Position numbers and translations under genes: made by a program. From positions 62,001-126,000 of the forward strand of contig JASBNA010000059.1 in assembly GCA_038087015.1 (NCBI GenBank): DNA of 64,000 nt, read 5' to 3'. This document shows positions 34,811 through 46,653 of this stretch, in pieces. The stretch is from Cerrena zonata. Lineage: Eukaryota > Basidiomycota > Agaricomycetes > Polyporales > Cerrenaceae. Position 1 is the stretch's first letter; every line of letters starts with the position of its first letter. The notes below the pieces were generated by a model that saw only the letters and a list, made by a program, of their open reading frames with translations, did not search any database and was not told the DNA's origin.

Positions 34811-36360
34811 CCCAGCTTTGCCCGCATGCGGGCTGAAGGGGTTCTGTTTGGGGATGGGGGAAGACTATAGAGACGTTTGCTACGTTCGGAATACAACGGA
34901 ACCGTGGTTCACGCTTAACGAATATGCTTTTGGCGATAAACGTATATTGCGACGAAGACTTCGCGGAGGGCGCTCTACTGGCAATGGGACTGATCAAGCT
35001 ATTCCAAGAGTCCCGTCGTATCCCTTTCTCAATTTTCACCGACTTAGAATGCTGGGGCCGTGGAAATCCGCTGACAGCCTGCCCCTCTCAAAGATCTATT
35101 GGTTGTCTCCGAGGTTGATTTTACAGCTCTTGATGAGTGAACTACACTGCGTAGTCGTCGGACGCTTGTTACTTTGCCCATAGGCGAATTCTTTGGGGAC
35201 TCTCAATCCTTACTACATTCCCGTATCCCGCTTAGTATCGAGTTGGTCCTCGTATAGTAAGATTTGGATAATCACTCCTTATATTACAATTCTCCGGATA
35301 CCTGTTTGCGCTTATTTGGCTTGCCGTTTTCCTTTTCTTGGTAACAGGTGTTTTTCATTCGGAATGGCCACTGGCAGTTTCACCTGTTCTTTCAAGTTTG
35401 TAGGTATGCCTCCTTCCCATTACAGCTTTTCTGTCTGATGTACGTTGTGGTACGCCGGAGCAGAGCGTCGGCGGACCTTGTTCCCTAATACACATCACAG
35501 CTTAGGACACTAAAGATGATTAGACAAGTTCCATTAATTTACCGCATCTCAAGCAATTTAGTCTCGCAGGTCTTGATCGCGCTATCGTCAAATTCTGTGA
35601 CCGATCGACCTACCCGTATATTACTCTCAAGGTCTCGACGTATGCCAATAACCAGGACATCGTCACACTCTATTCCACGCTCTTCTCCCAGACACATTGC
35701 GCCATCGTGCTTTTTTTGTTGGTGTCTCGTGAGCACCCGATAAGTATCACGGTCGCGGCTGTGAGAATTGTCTCACTGGGATAATACCATTTTTATCTAA
35801 AGTCTCTGTTATATCGACGGCTATGGTCGGGGTCACCAGCATTCAAGCAACGTTAACTGAAATGGGGCTTACTGTCAGCGCTCACTACCCCCAACCGCTA
35901 TTCATCCAACTGCACCACTCTCTCCTGCGAAGATCGAGGTTCTAATCAAACGAGGGATATCGTCCCGAGTATCTTTTCCGTCGCTTTGAATGTACTACTT
36001 GACAACATTGTTCCAGTTCCTAAATTGAGATCGATATCGAGGATGCGCCGGGTGTAGACTTGAAGCTATTTTGTGAATCTTTGAGGATCGCTCAGGCGAC
36101 TTGGCACCTTGACTATATGGTATAGGTGGTGTCTTGCTACCGACTCGGTGTTTGACTGTTTGTGGGCAGCGGTTTCAGTGCATATCGTGTGATGTACAAT
36201 GTGGCCCCTTGGGTATGAGCTGAATATTACGGGGTGTTATTGATGGTTAGTAATTCAATTGATGCACAATTTCACTCGGGTAGAATTTTGTAGCGTGATA
36301 TATCCAACATTTCCGAGTCAGCATAATAAACGTGTATAGTACAAGTATATACTATGGGCG
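34811..36360 (+). pseudogene. Decayed F-box/LRR-type relic between copies A and B
   Basis: Fragments on the plus strand look coding but are out of frame or interrupted: CDEDFAEGALLAMGLIKLFQ near 34950; FTALDE, an in-frame TGA, then RRTLVTLPIGEFFGDSQSLL near 35110-35210; and an exon-like open run at 35527-35784 starting SSINLPHLKQFSLAGLDRAI and ending VAAVRIVSLG. The Leu-rich pattern suggests another F-box/LRR family gene, different from copies A-C. No complete reading is possible. Confidence 0.35.
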
Positions 36361-36760
36361 TACATAATTTCTGATGACGGTGGACAGGCGCTTTCAACTT
36401 CTTGCTATTTGTCCGATTCGGAAACTTCGCAAGTTCAAGTTATCTGACAGGGCTAAGTATTGGTCCAGGACGTTCAAGTTGTACAACCAAAGATTATGCT
36501 AGGACGACTAATGCCCCCAATGTCGATCATTCTATCATTCTATTGATCGGGATGTCAACTATCGCAAAAATGCCACGTGTAGAGGTTACTTAGTACAAGG
36601 ACGAACAATAACACAAGAATGATGGAAGGTGGGGCCACTGTTAGTTGACTAGCAGCCTCGTTTCGACCTGTTTCGATACCTTGTTGCCACTCACCATCAC
36701 CGTTTCCAGCGTACACTGTTGCGTTGTCATTCATCATTCGGACTACGATTATCCTCACCC
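36361..36760 (+). promoter_or_regulatory. Promoter region of F-box/LRR copy B
   Basis: Repeats the upstream block seen before copies A and C, including ATGCCACGTGTAGAGG at about 36570 and the acaaggacgaacaataacac run. Spacing to the ATG is similar in all three. Confidence 0.55.
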
Positions 36761-38892
36761 ATGCCGAGAGTATCTACACGAAACTTGAATAAACCTGATG
36801 TGATGTAAGTCGTTGTAAATGGACCTCGATACCAACTCGGGCTGAACCTCAAGTTATAGTCCGACCAGGATACAACCAAAGAGAGCCTGCAACAGATCTG
36901 CTGATCCTATTGACCCGAGTTCCTCGTATGTCATTCACCGCGTAAAACTGTGTAGAGCTCTGAGATATAGGGTGACAGCCCTCCTTCAAAACGCGTCCGT
37001 ACAGAGACTGTAATGGATAACACTGAAAAGAAGTCGATGTAAGTAGTATATATTTGTACTCGGAAAAGAACGAGCACTAACTGGTGTCATCAGAGGTCGC
37101 TCAAAACGAAACCTCCCTGCAAACAAGGTCATAAGTCGCCATAAACAGTACGCTCTATATGGCCTTCATCCTGTTACCAGCTCTGATTTTGAATGAACGT
37201 TTAGAGAGCATCAACCAATCACCAAAACTAGAACCAAACGCAAACGTCCAACTCTCGAGAATGATCTTGGTGACGATGGGTATGTTCATAATATGCACTG
37301 CTGACCTCTTTGCTAAAATGGTTTGTGCTGGTGAAGATCCCACCCTGAGGACACGGAAGCCACTAAATGTAGGCGGCTTGACCGGTTGGTCAACAAGGCA
37401 CCATCTCCGATCCCTGATACCAAAACTCCATCATGGCACTTGCCTATAGAGTTGTTCTACTATATCTACGACTCCCTATGGGATCATGAACACGTGGAGT
37501 GCTACTCTACCGCAACTCTTCGGTCTTGCGCCTTAACTTGCTCTCGTTGGCGCGACGCTGTTCGGCCTTATATCTTCCGCTTCATCACACTGGATACCCC
37601 GGGGGCTATCGAAAGATTCTCCCACCAAATTCGTGCTACGCCAGAAATCATACAATGGGTGCGGAAGCTTCGTCTGGTGGGGAGAACTTTACCGTTTATT
37701 GATGAGCGACCATTACACTGTCTGGATGCTGCCGGTGACATTGATGGATGGCTTTATGCCTTTCCTGCCAATGCTGACACTCGATTTCCTTGCCTGAGGA
37801 TCTTGGAGCTATTTAACTTCGCCCAAATCAGCCCACGACTCGAAGACCGCGAGGCCTATGCACGTTGGATACCAGAGTTAACGAAGCTCAAATCTGTCAC
37901 AACGTTGAATATCCTTCGTTGTAAGATGAGTGCCAACAATCTCACAGCTTTTGTTCGTGCTTTGCCTAGCCTTACAAGAGTTGATCTCGTGGATGTTAGT
38001 TTCGTTCACTCGAACCTTGCTGTGCTTCATGAAGTTCCTACTAGAGATTCCGACGATGAGCCGACAGGCGATCTTACAATCGATGGTATTAGGACGGTCG
38101 ATGAAGATAAAGAAACAATGTACCCTGTCTTTTATCCGCCCCCACTCCTGCAATCATTTCGTGTCCACAATTCCCCTGATGAATGTGGTGACTTCGACTT
38201 TGCTCTTCTGCGTGGATGGTTTCGCGCAGGGTCATTTGCTGAGCATCTGAGATCCTTGGAGGTTTCTGGTGGAGTTCACTCAGACTCCCTGCATGAGCTG
38301 ATATCAGCTTTAGGCAATGCACCCAACCTGTCCCATATTCAGGTTCCCGTTGGTGCCGATACATATGATCGTGAGTATATTCATTGACCTCCTTAAGTGA
38401 GTTGAATAGCTTACTGTGTATCCAGTGTTGGAATCGGGAATCAACCTATCCCGTCTCACCAACCTTACGAGCATCCGGCTGCTTGGTTACAATTGTGAAT
38501 GGGGACAAGAGGAAGAAGTCAACAATATCCGACAATTTCTGTGCCAGCTCAATGCTCCGAAGCTACGGATGATTGCCATCAATAGCTATTTCGAGAAGGA
38601 GGAAGAGATGAACATGCTCGCATCCATCGACCAGTCCTTGGCGGATTCAAAGTTTGACAGGCTGGAGGCTATTCGGATTGAGCTCAGCGTGTATTCAACA
38701 CTGGAAAAGCGACCGTCGCAATGGATTAGGCAGAAAGTGGCAGAGCTATTACCGTTAGCCGCTAAACGAGGTATTCTTATAGTAGATTTTTACGGTTGGG
38801 ATCCACAGTATCTCTCCTCAACTTCAGGGGCATACAAACTATTCGGGACGTGGGCGGAACGCGTTCTGTTTAGGAATGGGGGAAGACTATAG
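36761..38892 (+). CDS. F-box-like/LRR-like protein, tandem copy B
   Basis: The same exon plan as copy A: MPRVSTRNLNKPDV; IPTRIQPKRACNRSADP; PPSKRVRTETVMDNTEKK; GRSKRNLPANKV; EHQPITKTRTKRKRPTLE; SHPEDTEATKCRRLDRLVNK. The AT-hook-like core is GRS instead of GRP, and the basic patch is KCRRLD where A and C have KRRRLD, so this copy's N-terminus is drifting. The F-box-like region is LPIELFYYIYDSLWDHEHVE ... LTCSRWRDAVRPYIFRFITL. Leucine-rich segments follow (LRILELFNFAQISPRLEDRE; LTRVDLVDVSFVHSNLAVLH). The last exon ends GAYKLFGTWAERVLFRNGGR plus Leu, full length. The 3' flank agacgtttgctatgttcaga is shared with copy C. Confidence 0.75.
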
Positions 38893-38960
38893 AGACGTTT
38901 GCTATGTTCAGAATAAAACAAACCCGTCATCTCCTGAATGACTCGTAGTGCAGTAGGTGT

Positions 38961-39674
38961 CAGGCTTCTATTCAGGTTCGTTGTATAATCATTGTGTAAT
39001 GCACGCATGGATCTTTCATAAAATCTTGATGAATATCAGTACTTCTTTGTTCCCCGGTCCTCGTCGGATTATTGTAAGGTATTGCTAGTGAATGGTATGA
39101 ACCACCTCAAGGGCCTGACTCGGACTCAGCATCGTAACGATCCTATATGTGCACCTATAAGGCTATTCTAATGACATTTCATGATATTTGGTTGAGGGGA
39201 AATATGTGGCATGGGTACACTCGGTTAGAAGCTCATAGTTTTTTTGTAGCGTAATATATAGAAGATTTCTGCATAATTTCCTTCCGGAGTATAGTACGGG
39301 CATGATAACCATAGACCATATCAACAATCTTTATAACCGGAATGAGCGTAGCCAGTCAGACATGAGAAACGAGAGTCCAATAAACCAGATAAGAGAACCA
39401 ATTATTAACAAGCCCAAGTTCAGGCATGAGGGTAGGCAGGGTGTCCGACAGGAAGTATCTGTCTAGATGTCATCCTCCCCCTCACTCGAACATCCAGGTG
39501 AGTGCCCGGGACGTATCTAGGATACGGATCCGCTCCAAATAAGTACCGTCCAGTGGGAGCACGCTTTGTAACCCTCACATGTTCGAATCTCTCCACAATT
39601 ATTTCTCCCTCTTGCGGTATTACAAAGATAGGAGGAAGGTGGATGGCGGGACCTAGAAAAGGATGATGAGGAAT
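38961..39674. repeat. Segmental duplication of the zinc-finger gene's 3' region
   Basis: Matches 30612-31222 in the same orientation, with scattered substitutions and about 100 bp extra around 39110-39215. The best part is 39218-39671, nearly identical to 30768-31221. The right breakpoint lies just after ggatgatgaggaa in both copies. The left part begins at aggcttctattcaggttcgt. Confidence 0.9.
39420..39674 (-). pseudogene. Copied terminal-exon fragment of the C2H2 zinc-finger gene
   Basis: On the minus strand it keeps the stop (39420-39422) and the last ~80 codons of the zinc-finger protein, with the frame still open. It has no finger exons, start or splice context, because the copy ends at about 39674 inside the exon. 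It is a dead fragment unless used as an antisense or 3' element. Confidence 0.8.
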
Positions 39675-39986
39675 CTCTTGCTACTTACAGTACTGGACGA
39701 ATCATTGGTTCCCTCGACAGGATATTCAAGTTATACACCTGGAAATTGTACGATTCGGAGGACGACCTTTCTATCATGGCACTGGGACACAGATGTCGAG
39801 ATGTTAATTATGAGAGAAATGCCACGTGTAGGGATTAGTACAAGGACGAACAATAAGACAGGAACGATGGAAGGTGAGACACTGGTAATTGATTGTCAGC
39901 CTCGTTTCGACTCGTTGCCACTCACCAACACCCATCGTTTCCAGCACGCACTATTGCTGTGATTGACATTCAGACTATCCTCCCTC

Positions 39987-42100
39987 ATGCCGAAAGCATC
40001 TACACGAAAGAAACCTGACGTAAGGTCATCGATGTAAGTCGCTGAGACTAACCTCGATACCAAATCGGGCTGACCTTGAGTCCGAGTCGTAGCCCGACCA
40101 GAATACAACCAAAGAGAGCCTGCAACTGCAAGAGATCTGCTGAACCTATTGACCCGAGTTCCTTGTATGTCATTCACCTCTTAAATTGGTGTAGAGTACT
40201 GAGGTATAGGGTGACAGGCCCCCCTCGAAACGCCTCCGTACGGAAACTGCGGCGGCTGATAAAACTGTAAAGAAGACAGCGTAAGCAATATATACCTGTG
40301 CTCAGAGAAGAACGAGTACTAACTGGTGCTATCAGAGGTCGCCCTAAACGAAATCTCCCTGCAACCAAGGACACAAGTCACAATAAACGGTACGCTCTAT
40401 GTGGCCTTGATAATGTCACCAGTTCTCACTCGGAATGAACGTTCAGAGAGCGTCAACCAACCACCAAAGCCAAACGCAAACGTCTAGCTCCCGAGGATGA
40501 TCTTGGTGACGATCAGTACGTTCATAATATAGTCTGCTGATCTGTTTGCTAAAATGATTGGTGTTGGTGAAGGTCGCGCCCTGAAAACAACAAACCCATT
40601 AAACGCAGACGACTCGACGCGTTGGTCGACAAGGCACCGTCTCCGATCCCTGATACTAAACCTCCATCATGGCAACTACCTATAGAGCTACTCTACCAAA
40701 TCTACGACTACCTATGGGATCATGAACATATGGAGTGTTACTCCACCGCAACTCTTCGGTCCTGTGCCCTGACTTGCTCTCGGTGGCGGGATGCTGTTCG
40801 ACCTTATATCTTCCGATTCATCACGCTCGATACCCCAGAGGGTATTGACAAATTCTCCCGCCAAATTCGCGCCACGCCAGAGATTACGCAATGGGTGCGA
40901 AAGCTTCGTCTGGAAGGGAGAAGTCTACCATTCGTTGAGGCCCCACGAGGCCACCGCCTGGATGCTGCAGACGACGTTGATCAATGGCTTTATGCCTTTC
41001 CTGCCAATGTTGACACACATTTTCCCTGTCTGAGGATCTTGGAACTATTTAACTTCGCCCAAATCAGCTCACGACTCGAAGACCGTGAGGCCTATGCACG
41101 TTGGATACCAAAACTAACGAAGCTGAAGTCCGTCACAACGTTGAATATCCTTCGTTGTGAGATGAGTGCCAACGGTCTTGCAGCTTTTGTTCGTGCTTTT
41201 CCCAGCCTTACAAGAGTTGACCTTGTGGATGTTGATTTTGATCACCCGAACCTTGCTGTACTTCACGAGATGTCCACCGAAGATTCCGACAATGGGCCAA
41301 CAGGCAATCGTACAGTAGAGGCTACCGATAAAGCAACAAAATACCCTGTCTTCTATCCACCCCCACTCCTGCAATCATTTCGTATCGACCATTCCCACAC
41401 TGACTATCTTGAGTTCAACTTTGCTCTGCTGCGGGGATGGTTCTGCCCTGAAACATCTGCTGAACACCTGAGGTCCTTGGAAGTTTCTGGCGGGGTAGAC
41501 TCAAAGTCTCTGCGTGAACTGATATCAGCGTTAGGCGAGGCACCCAACCTTTCCTATATTCAAATTCCTGTTGGTTCCGATACATATGAACGTGAGTATG
41601 CTTGTTGTCCTCCCTAAGTACACTAAATAATTGTGTATCCAGTGTTGGAATCAGGAATTGATATATCTCGTCTCACCAACCTTACGAGCATCCGCCTGCT
41701 CGGTTACGATCGTGAATGGGGACAAGACGACGAAGTCAACAATATCCGACAATTTCTAGGCCAGCTCAATGCTCCAAAGCTACGGATGATTGCCATTAAC
41801 AGCTATTTCGAGAAGGAGGAAGATATTAACATGATCGCACCCATCGACCAGTCCTTGGCGAATTCGAAGTTCGATGGGGTGGAGCTTGTTCGGATTGAAC
41901 TCAATGTGAATTCTACGCGACCGTCGCAATGGATTACGCGAAAAGTGGCAGAGCTGCTGCCGTTAACTGCTAAGCGAGGTATTCTTATAGTAGACTACCA
42001 CGACTGGGATCTACAGTATCTATCCTCTACTTCAGGGGCGTACAAACTATTCGGGACTTGGGCGGAACGCGTTCTGTTTAGGAATGGGGGAAGACTATAG
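39987..42100 (+). CDS. F-box-like/LRR-like protein, tandem copy C
   Basis: The same exon plan as copies A and B: MPKASTRKKPDVRSS; IPTRIQPKRACNCKRSAEP; PPSKRLRTETAAADKTVKK; GRPKRNLPATKDTSHNK (AT-hook-like core intact); ERQPTTKAKRKRLAPEDD; SRPENNKPIKRRRLDALVDK. The main exon holds an F-box-like stretch (SWQLPIELLYQIYDYLWDHE) and leucine-rich segments. The terminal exon (41642-42100) ends GAYKLFGTWAERVLFRNGGR plus Leu. It appears full length, with no broken frame. The three copies share promoter, exon plan and 3' flank, so the whole transcription unit was duplicated. Function beyond a probable SCF adaptor is inference. Confidence 0.78.
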
Positions 42101-42625
42101 AGACGTTTGCTATGTTCAGAATAAAACAAACCCGTCATCTCTTAAAGGACTCGTAGTGCAGTAAGTGTAGACGTTACTGAGGAGCGGACTGGGTGTGCAA
42201 AGCCCCAGCGGTCAGCTGCTCCAGGTCTACAAATTATACGTTAGTGGACGATAAGACGTGTTACCTTCAGAGTATCAACATCAAACATGATGTGGGCAAG
42301 TCGACGCGTTGAAACTTTCACGCTCGTTGTATAATCATTGTATAGTGCCTGCATGAATCCTTCATAGAGCCTTCGTGAATATAAATTCCCTTTTCCCTTC
42401 CTAGACCTCGTTGCGGTTACATAAATTATTATAAGGTATTTCTAACCACTCTAAAGCATCCGAGTCCTTCCCATGATACAACCAGCACGATCGCTACTCC
42501 TGCTAGTGAACTCAGTAATCGTCGCTGCTCCGACTAGTATTGAATGATGAGCTGGTTATGATGAGTTTGACGTAGGCAATAGAGATCCTAGTCATACACA
42601 TCTACCACCGCTCGTAGTTGGTCGG
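42101..42625. other. Spacer after copy C
   Basis: Contains a third partial copy (from about 42292) of the gtgggcaagtcgacgcgttg block seen at 30581. It is otherwise featureless. The F-box pseudogene's end lies at the right. Confidence 0.5.
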
Positions 42626-44199
42626 TTATTCAAGATCTTTCAGATCGAAAATTTTCCGATCTTTGGAGGTACCCCTGGTTGACAGCGATCGAAGCTTGCA
42701 TCCATGTTCTTTGCGCCGTTCGAGACACTGACAGAATTCTTCCTTGTTGAAGTATTCACTCAGGTTCTTTCCATAGGGTAGGATAAGATCTAGTTGCTTC
42801 AATTTGGCAAGCGGTACCGAGCCATCAGGTGACGGCCGAAGAGCTTCGAGAATGACACCCCCCATCAGACTATCCCCTCCTGATATTAGGGGGGTCTCGA
42901 CGTCCTGCGCTAATGAAATTAGCTCGACGACCTCTGATTCAGGAAAGTCAGAAACATTTTTGAGATGCAGGTGACTCGCAACGGGATAGTATCGCTTTGG
43001 TGCTAGGGATCTCAAGGAAGCGTGACCAAATGTGGATGACTTTGAGGCCCGCTTGACGGTTCCAGAGTTTAAGGAAAAGTTGGCAACGATCGCAGGAATT
43101 GAACCGCCCCAGTGCACAGAGGCCGAAATTAATAAACGTAACGCCTCCAAAGTCGCAAAGGACTGTGAATTTCGGAGACCTTGCAAGACAAGCGGAGTAT
43201 GATTGTGAGAGGAGGTTGGTGCATAAAGCTACAACTTCGTGTTCCTCTATCTTGGTTTCAAGGTGTACACGAGCGGTTGATGGGAACACGAAGGATTTAA
43301 AAGGAGGCCCTATATTTTCCAGCATATCTCTGACAGTGAGATGTCTGAGTTTGGGCAGACAGATAGTCGTTCCCACCATGCCTTCTCACAACGGGCGAAC
43401 TGTGTTGGAAAGGGAAAGGGTTTCTAGTTGCGGCAGTCTCTTCAGAGCATCGATGACCTCCGGATCCCAACACCGCGATTGGTAATGCAAACGTGCTTGG
43501 TCGATGCGCAACAGTCAATGGTAAAGTGGACAGTATCAAAGAGTGTAGGGACACATTTGTGAAGGTGACACTTCGCAAAATAGGGCTATGTTTAAGAAAG
43601 TGTCGAAGTATAGGATTACTGTCGCTGGGTACGTTATGATGTTCGGTATCTATCTCGAGATACTCGAGTCCTGGAAATAGAGAGGTCAAGATGCTAGGGA
43701 ATAGTGCCTTGAGAACTAGATTTCGGATGCGATGGGACTCCTGCATGACCTTGGCTAATCCGCTGGAGACATTACTACGCTGCATGAAATTCGTCTCATC
43801 ACAGGTGGTGACGTCAAGCGCAGTTCCAGCAGAACGAGAAAGCGATGTCTCCAACAAGTAATGGCCAAGAAAAATATTCGTATCGATGTATGACCAGAGT
43901 AATGGAGTTAAAAGTGCGGTAGCTCTCCAATGATGACAGATCTGAGTAAGGACAAGCCACCAGCGACGCCTGCTTGCACAGCTGTATGGCTTGCCCTGCT
44001 TCTGATCGCTGGTTCTCGAATAATACATGGATATTTTCATGAGGAGCTCCTCTGGTAAGCTTGATATCGGTAACCTCGAGTTCTTCCATACACGCAAAAC
44101 TGCTAGTTGTTGTCAGTGGTCTTCAATAGCTGCTTCGTGCGATTGTATCAGCTTGTCGAGTTCTGCGTCGCTAGTAGTCTCCGGAAGGGCTTTCCCCAT
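42626..44199 (-). pseudogene. F-box protein pseudogene (two in-frame TGA codons and a frameshift)
   Basis: A typical basidiomycete F-box layout: MGKALPETTSDAELDKLIQS (helical leader) from ATG 44199, then F-box LPISSLPEELLMKISMYYSR ... RRRWWLVLTQICHHWRATAL then TPLLWSYID. LRR-like segments follow (PGLEYLEIDTEHHNVPSD; ALKRLPQLETLSLSN) to DRKIFDLKDLE and the stop at 42626. Breaks: TGA at 44113-44115 directly after EAAIEDH; a frame change near 43505-43515; TGA at 43386-43388. A plausible 70-nt intron near 43175-43245 accounts for the other frame change. Different-frame similarity on both sides of each break argues for recent decay, or for sequence errors in one region. Function, if intact, would be an SCF adaptor. 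Confidence 0.7.
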
Positions 44200-44950
44200 G
44201 ATAGCTTGATGACAAGGGTTTCTGCGTCCTAGCTGATTTAATTAGTCCAAAGTAATGCATGCACAGTTTTGGATTGGGTTAGTACCTGTAACAGGGACTG
44301 CAGTGGATGAGGGATGTCTTACAGTCGGAAAGCGTCTCAAACGAGGCTGCAGCCTGAGAAAGTTACTCTTTGCAAGCCATCCGAGAATACTACATAACTT
44401 GAATTCACTTGCTCACTTGCACGGTGTGGTAGAATGTATACGCATGTGAATGTGAGTATGAATGTAGTGGATACTGCATAGCTGTAAATTTACGAAATGA
44501 AACTCTACGCTTTCTCTTGTGTTTGCCCTCAGCCCAGTGTTACGTTGTGACAGATTGTGACCCGTCCCCGATTCAATGGTGAGGAAATACCATAATTATC
44601 GACGACCATCTGCAACTAATCTAACAAAGTACTACTAGTAAAAGAGACCTCGCCGACCTGAAGTACTCCTAATTAAAGGGACCCCATGATACCATCTATA
44701 AAAGTGCTACTAGTGAAAGAGACCTCTAGACATTCAAGTTGCTTTAGGCCACAGGTATTTCCATGCCGCGTATTTCACATCCTGCATCCTCCGTTCCCAT
44801 TCCAAACACTCTAGCCTTCCACGTACACACGTAACAGATTCGCTAAACTACGCGAATATAAGGAAAACGAAAATAGGAGCGGAGATCCAATATGCTTGAG
44901 GGGCCCGGATGAGTTCATCGTTGGGGCTAGGTATCTCCAGAAAAAAAGTC
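44200..44950. other. Spacer with a 26-bp direct repeat
   Basis: Contains aaagtactactagtaaaaga (continuing gacctc) at 44626-44651 and a 24/26 match at 44701-44726. The second overlaps a TATA-like ctataaaag at 44696. No gene is supported. Confidence 0.5.
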
Positions 44951-46577
44951 TCAACCTGAACCCGGCGACGTTCCTGACGCAGACGGGAGAGGCTCGATAT
45001 CGTAATCCATAGCTGACAGGGTATTTGTCGTATTAGCCGAGGAAAGGTAGACAGAAACGAATGGTGTTCTCGATGACTCGGACATGAGTCTGCATGAGAA
45101 TAGATTTAACATTGCGTTCGCAAACTGTGAATTCGAGAAACGTACCGACAGTGAGAAGACACCATCAGAGCGTTCAGGATAGCATGATAGTCTCAATCCG
45201 GGACGGGTGTCTGTGCACACAAGCCATCAGCATGGGATTGACATTGGCATTAGAATCAATAGGTTAACGTACCGACCGGGGACATTTCACGACTTATATC
45301 AATATCCAGAGGCAGGCGATGTTCTCATCTAAATGACGGGGAGTCTGAGGATATGATAAGCATGAGGCTGACGGATGAAATCGAGAATACACTTGCCGAG
45401 GATGATACATGATCGCCTGTGCGAACGCGGAAAAAAAGGGCAGACAGCAAGGCTTGCATCCGTAAGGCGGCGTATTCTGACCAAAAAGTGAGTACAGCAT
45501 CAATCAGGGGATGTGCGAGGTATATACCTTGAGAACGTCTTCGTCGAGCCAACTACAACCATTGCTATCTTCGAATGCCGATTCTCAATCGGAACTTGGC
45601 ACTATCATCACCACCGTGTCAGCTAAGGTAGTCGTGAAAGCAATACTACAAAGCCCATACCTAGGACGGTAACAGGAATCCCGGCTGCTCACGAGTGTGA
45701 GGCTCTGACACCATCATATATTTGATGGGTTGGGATCGAGAGGGTCGAGGTATGCTCTCTGAGGCCGAGAGGCTGACAGGAGTAACGGACTACGAACACG
45801 GTGTCATTCTCTGTCAGACTGGGTATGGGCTAAAGAGAACTCACCGAGACAATGTGTCTGGAGAAGCGTAACAAAGAGCTAGATACTATGTTTCATGTCT
45901 TTCTCCAGCGCCCGCAGTGTCGAGTGCTCGCTGCTCTATAACAGTAGGTGAGCAACTGTCAAGGAACGATGGAGTTGGAAGTGAAAGGCTTACCTGAGGA
46001 GACTAAGTCCTCGCTCGCAGCGGCACTACACTTGCTTCGACCTGATCTATGCAGGGAGCGGCGGGCAAAAAAGCATCTTCATCCCGGCGTGCATTGGCAG
46101 GACAGACATGGACCTGCATCTATGTACGCGTGGGTAGGCTGGCGGCTGGTAGGGGGGGCAGCAGGAGGCCAACTACGCTCCTGGTTTTCCACCATGAGTG
46201 AAGAGATACGCATCACTGTGGTGGTAGGAGGGGAAGATGAGAGGAAGGAAGACTGGTAGGGAGCCGCGAACTTAAACGGTTTCCGAGTTGGTGAGGCTGA
46301 CACTCGGCTCCTTTTGGAAACCCGATACTGGTGTTCTGGGAATTCGATTTTGGTACAGTTACATAGAGCGATAATAAGTACTCACAGCTTACCGCGTTAG
46401 AGCACTGATGATGGCATTGGGATCTGCGGCAGGAGGGTCAGGAGAAAATGCAATTACAAATCTAAAGATTATGAGCCAATATACAAGCCAGTGTGGTATA
46501 TACGATAGAAACAGAGATGATTGTTTAAAAATAAGGAACAAAACCAGAAGCAGAGCGGTGACAACAGATGAGCTCAT
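44951..46577 (-). other. Unresolved stretch with possible exons of a membrane protein gene
   Basis: On the minus strand an ATG at 46577 opens a very hydrophobic exon (MSSSVVTALLLVLFLIFKQS, FLSYIPHWLVYWLIIFRFVI) ending before a donor at about 46389. Further open runs are SRQPTHA joined across a 51-nt GT-AG gap to CFFARRSLHRSGRSKCSAAA (46000-46170), LRALEKDMKHSI near 45900, and 44951-45220 ending in a stop. I could not join them into one frame. The stretch is either a multi-exon gene I cannot resolve or a degenerate one. An overlapping plus-strand frame at 45966-46259 is an alternative. Confidence 0.25.
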
Positions 46578-46653
46578 AATTATAGACGTACAATAAATCG
46601 AAAGGGAATGCTGTATCATGTAGGGATGGATCAACATGATAATGATTAGTATT

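Noticed and set aside
43386..44115. In-frame TGA codons as selenocysteine
   Set aside because: Fungi of this kind lack the selenocysteine machinery as far as known. A nearby frame change also points to decay.
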